Source of the DNA: Bacteroidota bacterium
Lineage (GTDB): Bacteria > Bacteroidota > Bacteroidia > AKYH767-A > 2013-40CM-41-45
Reading direction: 5' to 3'
Assembly (NCBI GenBank): GCA_016711505.1
Contig: JADJSV010000001.1
Location: 248,001-312,000, forward strand
Length of the DNA: 64,000 bases
The notes beneath the pieces are model-generated. The model saw only the letters and a list, made by a program, of their open reading frames with translations. It was not told the origin of the DNA and did no database searches. The first letter of the stretch is position 1; every line of letters begins with the position of its first letter. The translations under genes and the position numbers were made by a program. Positions 36,260-44,232 of the stretch are shown piece after piece.

Positions 36260-37303
36260 TCAGACTGCTTTTCTCCCTAAATTTCTCCACCCTTTCCGGA
36301 TGATCTGCAAGTCTGTGTAAACTCTGTAATCTTTTGCATATAAAGAGTTTAGACGATTCGTCGTAAGTTGTTCTTTAGGGATGTTGTTCAATGCATCAAT
36401 AGGGTTCAAAATTCCGGGTCTGATTCTCGGCAACATATTGTCGGATCGTTCCTGTTTTGAATATCCAACCCAGGAAATTTTTCCACTGAGGACTCTGAAA
36501 ATATTTGCCATAAATCCTGCGGGATTTTTCTGTAACAAAACCATCACAGGCGATAAAATAAAAAATCCGACACTCAATAAAAGATCTATGAAACGTTTAT
36601 TTCTTTTGTTCACACTCTTGTTGATGTTGTTTATGTCGATCACATAAAGTTCACCCGGATCTTCTACTGAATTGCTTCCGATAATAAATAAACTTTCAGG
36701 TGGCGCTATCTTAAATTCAAGTTCAGGTCGCTTTACCTGCGACATCACATCAATGATCTGCTGCGAAGAAATATCTTTTCCGCAAAAAATAATTTCATCA
36801 ACTTTAAAGACTTCAGTTATCTCTGCTAAACGGTTAAAGTTCCCAAGGAAATATTTTTCGTATTCACTTGCTGTTGTTGCTGACATACTTTTGGCTTCAG
36901 GCTGAACGAAGCCAATAAAATTATGGGAGGTGTCTGATAATTTCAGTAGCGTCAAAACCCTGTGACTTTCTTCTTCCAATCCGACAATGATCAGTCGCTT
37001 TCTGTAATCGCCTGTCAGATTAAAGTCCCGACGACGGATCACATTCATCAGGAATCTGAATGCAACAATACTCAATGTAGCCCATACAGCACCAAGAAGA
37101 ATAAGTGCTCTTGAGAATCGATAGGTTTCCGGAAGCAAGGCATAAATAACAAGGATCAGAAGTGTTCCGATGAAAATACCACGAACAATGCGGCTAAGTT
37201 TGATCGGCTGATCATAACCTCCGCTAAAGAAGATAGAAGTGATCCAGATCACACCATATGCAGGAACTGCAAAGCGCATGAATTCATCAGGATACCGGAT
37301 CAT
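36260..37303 (-). CDS. C-terminal membrane/Rossmann part of a split GT2 fusion protein
   Basis: The open frame extends upstream past the first ATG (37303) to about 37440 and joins the GT2 pieces after a one-base correction of the A4 run 37443-37446. It holds four to five membrane segments, a Rossmann-like nucleotide-binding domain (RLIIVGLEEESHRVL, about 85-100 of this piece), and a tail resembling a WbaP-type sugar transferase (NKRFIDLLLSV, GKISWVGYSKQE, RPGILNP) in which the catalytic blocks seen in the intact enzyme at 42820 (KFRSM, LDEIPQF, GPRPE) are missing. The tail is probably not catalytic. Confidence 0.8.
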   Translation of the reverse strand: MIRYPDEFMRFAVPAYGVIWITSIFFSGGYDQPIKLSRIVRGIFIGTLLILVIYALLPETYRFSRALILLGAVWATLSIVAFRFLMNVIRRRDFNLTGDYRKRLIIVGLEEESHRVLTLLKLSDTSHNFIGFVQPEAKSMSATTASEYEKYFLGNFNRLAEITEVFKVDEIIFCGKDISSQQIIDVMSQVKRPELEFKIAPPESLFIIGSNSVEDPGELYVIDINNINKSVNKRNKRFIDLLLSVGFFILSPVMVLLQKNPAGFMANIFRVLSGKISWVGYSKQERSDNMLPRIRPGILNPIDALNNIPKEQLTTNRLNSLYAKDYRVYTDLQIIRKGWRNLGRKAV

Positions 37304-37437
37304 AAAATTTGTTCCCCAATAATTTTTCAGAAGAAAAATTCCAATAATAACTAATGAAAGATCACAGATCGGCAGAAAGAAATTATCGATAAAGCGCGAA
37401 ACGATTGCCGCTCCGGCTCTGAGATAGATTGCAATTT

Positions 37438-37689
37438 TTATGAAAAGGAAAACAGTGAAGCATTCGATTTTGAGAAATGTTTTTTGTCAAAAATGATCAT
37501 TGCATTATAGAATACAAAAACATAATTGACGCTGCTTCTTTTTGTGCTTTCTCCTTTGTAATGAATGATTCTTGTTTTCGGGAAATAGTAATTTTTATAA
37601 CCGGCTTTAATTATTCTGTATGAAAGATCGATGTCTTCACCATACATGGAAAAAATCTTCGTCGAGTAATCCAATCTAATCAAGAACAC
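37438..37689 (-). CDS. middle part of a split GT2 fusion protein
   Basis: A short frame containing the conserved GT2 segment MYGEDIDLSYRIIKAGY (acid ED motif) and HYKGESTKRSSVNYVFVFYN, then ending early at an indel. The first 14 residues are out-of-frame. It belongs between the 37676-38260 and 36260-37303 pieces. Confidence 0.7.
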   Translation of the reverse strand: MFLIRLDYSTKIFSMYGEDIDLSYRIIKAGYKNYYFPKTRIIHYKGESTKRSSVNYVFVFYNAMIIFDKKHFSKSNASLFSFS

Positions 37690-38260
37690 TTTTTCGCATC
37701 AACATAAATGCACCTGCAAGAATTTCTACGGGATGAGTTTCATTCTCATCAAGAAATCCCAGATGGTAGCGACCGAAAGTTTTTGACTTTGGAAATAATT
37801 TAGATAAACCGAAAATTTTATAGAATGCAACATCATAAGTCGGTAATCCGCGCTTTGACTCCGGCAGAAACTTGCCACTGCCATCGATCATTTTTACACC
37901 CAAACCACCGGCATCAGGATGTTCATCCATGAAGGTGACGATCTTTTCAAAAGTATCTTCTTCGACAACTGTATCAGGATTTAACAGAAGAACATATTCA
38001 CCCTTTGATTCACGGATTGCCTGATTATTTGCTTTTGAAAAACCGCGGTTATCTTTATTGGCAATTAGCTTTACGGAAGGAAATTTTTTCTCAACCATTT
38101 CCACACTGCCGTCAACAGAATTATTGTCAACTACCCAGATCTCAGTTTCCACTTTCTGCGCAGACTTCAGAGCAGAATGCAGGCATTGCTCAAGAAAGTA
38201 CTTAACGTTATAATTAACTATGATAACTGATAACTTCACAAGTGGTTTTTGAAGGTTCAA
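37676..38260 (-). CDS. N-terminal glycosyltransferase family 2 part of a split fusion protein
   Basis: 194 residues of a GT-A fold: VIIVNYNVKYFLEQCL, WVVDNNSVDGS, NKDNRGFSKANNQA, LLLNPDTVV and the ILAGAFMLMRKSVLD acceptor-side block. It stops at TAG 37676-37678, where relatives read Lys or Gln and continue IGLLDEDFFMYGED; those codons are present right after the stop in the same frame (IGLLDEDFF), and then one extra base at 37648-37655 shifts the frame. Three lesions in one gene of about 665 residues. The intact protein would transfer a sugar to a cell-envelope glycan. Confidence 0.8.
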   Translation of the reverse strand: MNLQKPLVKLSVIIVNYNVKYFLEQCLHSALKSAQKVETEIWVVDNNSVDGSVEMVEKKFPSVKLIANKDNRGFSKANNQAIRESKGEYVLLLNPDTVVEEDTFEKIVTFMDEHPDAGGLGVKMIDGSGKFLPESKRGLPTYDVAFYKIFGLSKLFPKSKTFGRYHLGFLDENETHPVEILAGAFMLMRKSVLD

Positions 38261-38298
38261 ACATAAAAAAACAATTGAATTAAATCCGGCTAATTGAT

Positions 38299-38883
38299 TT
38301 ATTTCATCAACGAGTTTTCATAAGGAACTCTTTGAAGGATTGACCGTCCCAATGTAACCTCGTCAGCAAATTCCAGGTCACCGCCTACAGAGATCCCTCT
38401 GGCAATTGTCGAGAATTTCAATTCCGGACGATCGATCTGATTGATCTTCTTGAATATGAAAAAGGATGTAGTATCACCCTCCATTGTAGCAGGTAATGCT
38501 ATAATGATCTCTGTGATCGAATTGTTTTTTATTCGTTCAAGAAGTGTTGGAATATTCAGATCATTTGGACCGATTCCATCCATCGGTGAGATGATCCCGC
38601 CTAAAATATGATAATGACCTTTGTACTGCTGGGTATTTTCAATTGCAATAACATCGCGGATATCTTCTACAATACACAGATATTGTTTGTCCCTTTTTGG
38701 ATCCGAACATACTTCACAAACCTCTTTTTCAGAGATATTGTGACAAATTGAACAGTATTTTACTTCGTGATGCAACCTGACAAGTGCTTCCCCTAGACGC
38801 TCAGAGTCTTCCTTTGATGCTTTTAACAAATGCAACACCAACCGGAGTGCCGTTCGCTTACCGATTCCGGGAAGCCGACTCAA
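38299..38883 (-). CDS. recR: recombination mediator RecR
   Basis: Loads RecA at gaps together with RecO/RecF. From the first ATG the protein has 194 residues: helix-hairpin-helix LPGIGKRTA (4-12), C4 zinc finger C44-x2-C47...C56-x2-C59, and Toprim domain from about 69 (IVEDIRDVIAIE, ILGGIISPMDGIGP). The open frame extends upstream through SSRILEETVSELSRL, the normal RecR N-terminus, but no ATG, GTG or TTG is in frame before a stop at 38926-38928. The A6 run at 38916-38921 may contain an error that hides the true start. The real N-terminus is about 12-15 residues longer. Confidence 0.93.
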   Translation of the reverse strand: MSRLPGIGKRTALRLVLHLLKASKEDSERLGEALVRLHHEVKYCSICHNISEKEVCEVCSDPKRDKQYLCIVEDIRDVIAIENTQQYKGHYHILGGIISPMDGIGPNDLNIPTLLERIKNNSITEIIIALPATMEGDTTSFFIFKKINQIDRPELKFSTIARGISVGGDLEFADEVTLGRSILQRVPYENSLMK

Positions 38884-39097
38884 TTCGGAAACCGTTTCTT
38901 CTAATATTCTTGATGAAAAAAGTACTCAATGTATTGTTGATAATTTTGAATGAACGACCTGCCCATTCGCTCGCTAAATTACTTACTTCGGGGCTTATTG
39001 GCAAGTAATATGAAGTGCTGATAAATTATTGGCAAAGATGTCTGAACTGCACTAAGTCTTGTCAAATTGCTCTTCATACAGTACTAATAAACGAACA

Positions 39098-40249
39098 ATG
39101 TCTCCAGCACTAATCTTAAGTTGTGTCATAGCGTATTCAGCTTTACTTTTTTACGTCGTATGGAAGTCGAGCCGGAATGCAGACAATGAATCCTACTTTA
39201 TCGGTAACAAATCATCGAAATGGTATCTGGTGGCTTATGGAATGATCGGGGCTTCGCTTTCCGGAGTAACTTTTATGTCTGTACCTGGACTGGTTGGAAC
39301 AACAAGCTTTTCCTATATGGTATTGGTATTCGGATATTTCTTCGGGTATGCCATCATAGCTTTGGTTCTTTTGCCGCTTTATTACAAAATGAATCTCACT
39401 TCAATTTATACTTACCTGGAGCGGAGATTTGGATTCTGGAGCTATAAAACCGGAGCATTTTTCTTTATCGTATCAAGAACTATCGGTGCTGCCTTTAGAT
39501 TATACATCGTTGTAAACGTACTTCAGTTGTTCATATTTGATGCATGGGGAGTTCCTTTCTGGGTAACTGTTCTAGCTTTTATTCTTCTGATCCTGCTTTA
39601 TACTTATGAAGGCGGTGTCAAGACGATCGTGCTAACGGATACACTACAGACTACTTTCATGTTACTGGCTATTGTGATCTCTGTATTCTATATCTCGAAC
39701 GAACTTGATATGGGGATCTTCGATCTCTTTAGTGCAATTCATGCGAAAGGCTATGACAAAATGTTCAATATGGACTGGCATTCTAAATCCTATTTTCTCA
39801 AACAGTTTTTTGGTGGAATGTTCATTGCTGTGGCCATGACCGGACTTGATCAGGAAATGATGCAAAAAAATATTAGTGTAAGAACGCTCGGAGATTCGCA
39901 GAAAAACATTTTTTCCTTCAGTTTCGTTTTGGTCTTCATTAATCTGTTGTTCTTGTGTCTTGGAGCATTGCTGTTTTTATATTCTACAGCAAAAGGAATT
40001 CCACTTCCGGAAAAGTCTGACGACCTGTTTCCGATCATAGCACTGAATCATCTTGGCGGATTAGTCGGAATAGTATTTATCATCGGACTGATATCAGCAG
40101 CTTATCCAAGTGCCGATGGTGCACTGACGGCTCTCACATCATCTTTCTGTATCGACTTCCTGAACTTTAAAAATCAGCGTGGACTGAAGAGCACAAGAAG
40201 AAGATTCGTTACATCGTCCATTTCTCATTTGCAGCTTTGTTGCTCTTAG
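39098..40249 (+). CDS. N-terminal part of a split sodium:solute symporter
   Basis: From ATG 39098 (the TTG at 39059 is not needed) the frame encodes about ten membrane segments of an SSS-family transporter, with IGNKSSKWYLVAYGMIGASL, GLVGTTSFSYM, TDTLQTTFMLL and TGLDQEMMQKN. After FLNFKNQRGL (about 40185) the frame is wrong; adding one A in the CTGAAGAGC stretch restores KEHKKKIRYIVHFSFAALL and runs into the 40237-40554 piece. The intact protein has about 485 residues. The substrate is unknown. Confidence 0.85.
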   Translation: MSPALILSCVIAYSALLFYVVWKSSRNADNESYFIGNKSSKWYLVAYGMIGASLSGVTFMSVPGLVGTTSFSYMVLVFGYFFGYAIIALVLLPLYYKMNLTSIYTYLERRFGFWSYKTGAFFFIVSRTIGAAFRLYIVVNVLQLFIFDAWGVPFWVTVLAFILLILLYTYEGGVKTIVLTDTLQTTFMLLAIVISVFYISNELDMGIFDLFSAIHAKGYDKMFNMDWHSKSYFLKQFFGGMFIAVAMTGLDQEMMQKNISVRTLGDSQKNIFSFSFVLVFINLLFLCLGALLFLYSTAKGIPLPEKSDDLFPIIALNHLGGLVGIVFIIGLISAAYPSADGALTALTSSFCIDFLNFKNQRGLKSTRRRFVTSSISHLQLCCS

Positions 40250-40554
40250 TCATAATAATTTTCAGGGCCATCAACGATGATGCGGTAATCAGCAAATTGT
40301 TTACTGTAGCCAGTTACACCTATGGACCGCTTCTTGGACTTTTTGCCTATGGAATCCTTGCAAAACGCGAGATACGCGACAAATTTGTTCCGGTGATCTG
40401 TTTACTATCTCCTGCAATTTGTTATGTCCTAAATGAAAATTCTGTTCAATGGTTCAGCAATTATAAATTCGGTTTTGAATTGCTTATTGTAAATGGCTTG
40501 ATTACGTATGGTGGGCTGTGGATGATTTCGAAGAAAAGCGTAATCAGTGCTTAG
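40237..40554 (+). CDS. C-terminal part of a split sodium:solute symporter
   Basis: Encodes the last three membrane segments (LLLVIIIFRAI, SYTYGPLLGLFAYGIL, FELLIVNGLITYGGLWMI). The coding frame really extends back to about 40190. It ends in TAG and is followed by TTCTGCG repeats. Confidence 0.8.
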   Translation: MLLLVIIIFRAINDDAVISKLFTVASYTYGPLLGLFAYGILAKREIRDKFVPVICLLSPAICYVLNENSVQWFSNYKFGFELLIVNGLITYGGLWMISKKSVISA

Positions 40555-40576
40555 AGAGCTTAAAGAATTTCGAAGT

Positions 40577-40613
40577 TTCTGCGGATATTCTGCGTATTCT
40601 GCGCAATTCTGCG
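40577..40613. repeat. four TTCTGCG words
   Basis: TTCTGCG occurs at 40577, 40588, 40597 and 40607, spaced 11, 9 and 10 bases, just after the symporter stop codon. Confidence 0.6.
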
Positions 40614-40728
40614 GGAAATAATCTAGTATCCAAAAGTTCAAATTCAAGCAAATTTTTGTTGAAAACAATGTTCACACTACGGCACGATTTTTAGGATTGT
40701 CGGCAGGTCAAATCCATAGATTTACAGA

Positions 40729-41766
40729 ATGAAAAAAATGAAGGTATTATTTGTTCTCTTCTTTGCGTTAAATCTTGTTTTTGCACAGACAGAGAATTTA
40801 CCTAAACAATCGATTGATGGTAAAACAGTATTTGTTTACAAAATTGCAGCAGGGGATGGCTGGTATTCAATTGCCAGAAAATTCAAAGTAACATATGCTG
40901 AATTAAAACTAGCCAATAAAAAAACTGACAAGCTGAAGGTTGGTGAAAAACTTTTTATACCATCTAAGCTGAAATCAAATGATCCTTATTTCGAAAAAAA
41001 TAAGATCGATGAAACGGTTTCGCCATCTAAGTCCACCGATAAAAAAATCAGTCATAAAGTAAAGTCTTCAGAAACACTTTTTGCTATTGCAAAAAAGTAT
41101 AATGTCTCCGTTGACCAGATAAAAAAACTGAACAAGCTAAAATCTACCTCTATAAAAAAAGGCCAGATACTTGTTATTTCTGAAAGCAATTCAGGAAAAG
41201 AAACAGTGACTGCAAAATCAGATGAGGTTAAGATCCATGAAGAGACCATTCAACCAATTGAAAAATTACCCAAGCCTGAGAAAATTGAAACGGAAAAAGT
41301 AACAAGTGTTTCTGTAGAAAAAGCTGAACCGGAACCAAAAGAAATCAAAGGGAAAGCCGAACATGGAATTGATGACAAGAAAATTGTATTTGCCAATGGT
41401 CGTCAGGAAGTAAATGAAACCGGAGTTGCTTCATGGATCGAAGACGAGACTTCAGGCAAAAATAAATACTATGCTTTGCATCGTACTGCTCCTCCGGGAA
41501 CAATCATAAAGATCACCAACAGAATGAACTCACGTTCTATCTATGTAAAAGTTGTTGGTTTACTCCCTGATACAGGTGATAACGAAGGACTAATAATCAA
41601 AGTGTCAAAATCCGGCGCTGAAAAACTAGGTGTCATTGATCCGTTTCGCACTTTTGGGATCGTTCTGTTCGTTTGGTTCTTTCTATTAACCTTTAAATCT
41701 TGTTCAGATATCGCCCCCATCTTCTTTACGCCCGCGCGCTCATTTGAAAGGTGCAGGTGTCCATAA
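40729..41766 (+). CDS. LysM and RlpA-like double-psi beta-barrel protein, altered C-terminus
   Basis: 345 residues: signal peptide (about 1-19), two LysM peptidoglycan-binding repeats (about 28-72 and 106-149), a Glu/Lys/Pro-rich linker, and an RlpA-like DPBB domain (about 226-306, ETGVASWIEDET...YALHRTAPPGTIIKITN). Relatives end a few residues after the 'KLGVID' strand; here that is followed by a hydrophobic and basic tail (FVWFFLLTFKS...RCRCP) whose last 24 or so codons come from a dispersed repeat (41695 onward). The tail is probably not native. Expected role: cell-wall binding in the periplasm. TAGATTTA at about 40717 may be a -7 element. Confidence 0.85.
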   Translation: MKKMKVLFVLFFALNLVFAQTENLPKQSIDGKTVFVYKIAAGDGWYSIARKFKVTYAELKLANKKTDKLKVGEKLFIPSKLKSNDPYFEKNKIDETVSPSKSTDKKISHKVKSSETLFAIAKKYNVSVDQIKKLNKLKSTSIKKGQILVISESNSGKETVTAKSDEVKIHEETIQPIEKLPKPEKIETEKVTSVSVEKAEPEPKEIKGKAEHGIDDKKIVFANGRQEVNETGVASWIEDETSGKNKYYALHRTAPPGTIIKITNRMNSRSIYVKVVGLLPDTGDNEGLIIKVSKSGAEKLGVIDPFRTFGIVLFVWFFLLTFKSCSDIAPIFFTPARSFERCRCP

Positions 41767-41852
41767 TCGGGGGGGCGGGTGGCCTTTTGTTTCTGGCCAA
41801 CAAAAAGATTGATCGCCGTTTCAGGCATCAAATGAAAAATAATTTAATCAGA
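41695..41852. repeat. dispersed palindromic element, copy 2
   Basis: Same block order as 17581-17765: GCGCGC, CATTTGAAA, a GGGCGGGTGGCCTTTTGTTTC stretch, TTGGCCAACAAAAA-type box (GGCCAACAAAAAG), and TCAAATGAAAAATAATTTAATCAGACAG at the end. The left part supplies the last codons of the LysM gene. Confidence 0.65.
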
Positions 41853-41871
41853 CAGATGTAATATTTTATAT

Positions 41872-41905
41872 AAAGTCAAGATGCAGTATTCTGCATCTTG
41901 ACTTT
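41872..41905. terminator. bidirectional terminator, perfect 15-bp stem
   Basis: AAAGTCAAGATGCAG-TATT-CTGCATCTTGACTTT, 4-nt loop, flanked by T/A-rich sequence, between convergent genes (LysM protein and 3-hydroxyacyl-CoA dehydrogenase). Confidence 0.85.
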
Positions 41906-41909
41906 ATTA

Positions 41910-42104
41910 TTATTTTCTGAATTTCGAAGCAACAACAACCTCTTTACTTCCTTCAGTATATTCATAAAATCCAGTCTTACTTTTCACTCCCAGATTTCCT
42001 GCCATAACCATATTTACTAAAAGTGGGCAAGGAGCATATTTCGGATTTCCAAAACCATCGTGCAATGCACGCATGATGGATAAACAAACGTCAAGTCCAA
42101 TCAA
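41910..42104 (-). CDS. C-terminal part of a split 3-hydroxybutyryl-CoA dehydrogenase
   Basis: Encodes IGLDVCLSIMRALHDGFGNP, PCPLLVNMVMAGNLG and the GFYEYTEG end of the substrate domain. The frame is continuous with the 42114-42797 piece: the only interruption is the TAG at 42114-42116, after which RADLIGLDV follows in frame. The ATG used here is internal. Confidence 0.75.
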   Translation of the reverse strand: MIGLDVCLSIMRALHDGFGNPKYAPCPLLVNMVMAGNLGVKSKTGFYEYTEGSKEVVVASKFRK

Positions 42105-42113
42105 GTCGGCACG

Positions 42114-42797
42114 CTATAAAGGCCCCCTTGGATGCGCCATTCCAAATCGCATAAATGTATAAATCTCTTCAACTCCTGCAACTCCTTCATATAGTGAATA
42201 GATCGCTTCATTGATCATTGGCATTAAGATCCGGTTTGCAACAAATCCGGGGTAATCGTTTACTTCAACAGGAATCTTTTCAAGTTTACGTGAAAGATCG
42301 AAAACTGTTTTTGTTACTTCATCACTTGTTGCATACCCGCGAATTACTTCCACTAATTTCATGACCGGAACCGGATTCATGAAATGCATTCCGATAATTT
42401 TATCAGGTCGTTTTGTCTGAGCCGCAATTTTTGTAATTGAAATGGATGAAGTATTTGTGGATAAGATTGTATTTGAATCACAGAAAGCATCAAGGTCTCT
42501 GAAAATTTTACATTTCAGATCTATATTTTCTGTAGCTGCTTCAACAACCAGTCCGCAACCTTTTACACCTTCTTCCATTGAAGTAAAAGTTGAAAGATTA
42601 GCAATAGTAGAATCCTTTTGTTCTGCAGTTAATTTTCCTTTAGTAACCATCCGGTCAAGATTTTTACCAATGGTATCAGTTGCACGTTTCAAAGCATCAG
42701 CAGAAACATCGATCATATTTACTTTGAATCCATATTGAGCAAATACATGTGAAATTCCATTCCCCATTGTTCCTGCTCCGATAACTGCAACTTTCAT
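42114..42797 (-). CDS. N-terminal part of a split 3-hydroxybutyryl-CoA dehydrogenase
   Basis: NAD-dependent oxidation of 3-hydroxyacyl-CoA. The Rossmann loop GAGTMGNGIS is at residues 7-16; STNTSSISI and IGMHFMNPVPVMKLVEVI carry the catalytic-region residues (H in GMHF); ends at FGMAHPRGPL then TAG. Relatives have Gln or a similar residue at this position (GPLQLADFIGLD), so a single C-to-T change would create the stop. With the downstream piece the gene has about 295 residues, the normal size. It lies 22 bases downstream of the WbaP-type gene. Gene symbol not assigned. Confidence 0.85.
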   Translation of the reverse strand: MKVAVIGAGTMGNGISHVFAQYGFKVNMIDVSADALKRATDTIGKNLDRMVTKGKLTAEQKDSTIANLSTFTSMEEGVKGCGLVVEAATENIDLKCKIFRDLDAFCDSNTILSTNTSSISITKIAAQTKRPDKIIGMHFMNPVPVMKLVEVIRGYATSDEVTKTVFDLSRKLEKIPVEVNDYPGFVANRILMPMINEAIYSLYEGVAGVEEIYTFMRFGMAHPRGPL

Positions 42798-42819
42798 AGT
42801 TAGTTTTTAAATTAAAGAA

Positions 42820-44232
42820 TTATTTTCCTTTGTGTTTGATAATGATCATCGCTGTATAGATCATGATCTTGAAATCGACAGCTAAAGACATGTTCTCAAT
42901 ATAAATAAGATCGTATTTCAACCGCTCAATCATTTGATCAACATTCTCTGCGTATCCAAATTTTACCTGACCCCAGGAAGTAATTCCCGGACGAACTTTA
43001 TGTAAATGGCGATAGTGTGGTGCCTGTTCCATGATCTTGTCTATGAAAAACTGACGTTCAGGACGAGGACCGACGATGGACATGTCACCTTTCAATACAT
43101 TGTAAAACTGAGGAATTTCATCCAGGCGAATTTTACGCATCCACCGGCCGAATTTTGTAATACGGCTGTCAGTAGAGCTTGACAATTGTGGTCCGCTGTT
43201 TTCTGCATTCGAATACATTGAACGAAACTTATAGATCTTGAATGGTTTTCCATGCAGACCGATCCGTTCGTGACTGTAGAACAATCCTCCGGGTGATGAT
43301 AATAAAACTCCAATTCCAGTAAAAATGTATAATGGAGAAAAGAAGATCATTACTATTACTGAGATCGTAATATCAATTATACGTTTGATAGATTGTTGCC
43401 AGACAGGCATTAGATTCGGCGAGATCTCAATTAAAGGAGCTCCGAAGATGGAATTCATCTTCACTGAACCTGACAATATATCGTACATGTCAGGAATGAT
43501 CTTTACAATTACAGGAGTATCCTCAAGTTCATTGATGATGTTCCCGATGCTTTCGTGTTGAGAAGATTCAAGTGCAATTACTGCTTCTTCGATTTTATAT
43601 TTGGTAATGATCTCTTTCAGATTTTTTATTCCGCCGAGATTTGACATTCTTTGCTCCAGTAAATGATCGTTATTTCCTGCAACATGTACAAAGCCTACAA
43701 ATTTATTTCCCGCAGCTCTGAATTCTTTTTCCATCTGTTGCAGGAGATTTAAAGCTTTAGTATTACTGCCGATCATAATCGTGTTAAAGCCTATCTTCTT
43801 ATTATAAATATCTCTGTTGATCTTTGTAGATAATAAAAATCTGAATAGAGCAGTGATCAGAAAATGCAATGTAAAGAGAGTGAAAAAGGTATGATAATAT
43901 GATTTGTAGGAAATTACTGCATCATCAAGAAGTAAGAAAAAGAAAATGATAAGTACTCCTAATATCGATAGAAAAAGAGTTTGTCCCAGTTCTTTCAAAC
44001 GACTTTTTCTGTAAATGTTCTGATAACTTCCAATCAATGCATATGTGATCGTCCATGCAATTGGTATGATCAGAATTCCATAATAGAATTTTTGATCCTT
44101 TAAAAAAATATCCTGAGAGTAGGGTTGACCTTCAATTACAGTTTTACGGTAAAGAAAAAACAAACCCCATGCAAGACAGGCAGAAAGCCAGTCAGCAAAA
44201 ATAAATTTAAAGGTTTGTAATCGTTTATTCAT
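42820..44232 (-). CDS. polyprenyl-phosphate sugar phosphotransferase (WbaP/CpsE-like)
   Basis: Starts polysaccharide synthesis by moving a sugar-phosphate onto undecaprenyl phosphate at the inner membrane. 470 residues: five N-terminal membrane segments (about 10-130), a Rossmann-like domain (about 145-250, 'NTIMIGSNTKALNLL'), and the monotopic catalytic domain from about 265, with YKFRSM, RLDEIPQFYNVLKGDMS, VGPRPERQFF and RPGITSWGQVK. The DE dyad in LDEIP is present. Its ATG overlaps the lipoprotein stop codon (TAATG), so translation is coupled with the upstream genes. Confidence 0.93.
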   Translation of the reverse strand: MNKRLQTFKFIFADWLSACLAWGLFFLYRKTVIEGQPYSQDIFLKDQKFYYGILIIPIAWTITYALIGSYQNIYRKSRLKELGQTLFLSILGVLIIFFFLLLDDAVISYKSYYHTFFTLFTLHFLITALFRFLLSTKINRDIYNKKIGFNTIMIGSNTKALNLLQQMEKEFRAAGNKFVGFVHVAGNNDHLLEQRMSNLGGIKNLKEIITKYKIEEAVIALESSQHESIGNIINELEDTPVIVKIIPDMYDILSGSVKMNSIFGAPLIEISPNLMPVWQQSIKRIIDITISVIVMIFFSPLYIFTGIGVLLSSPGGLFYSHERIGLHGKPFKIYKFRSMYSNAENSGPQLSSSTDSRITKFGRWMRKIRLDEIPQFYNVLKGDMSIVGPRPERQFFIDKIMEQAPHYRHLHKVRPGITSWGQVKFGYAENVDQMIERLKYDLIYIENMSLAVDFKIMIYTAMIIIKHKGK

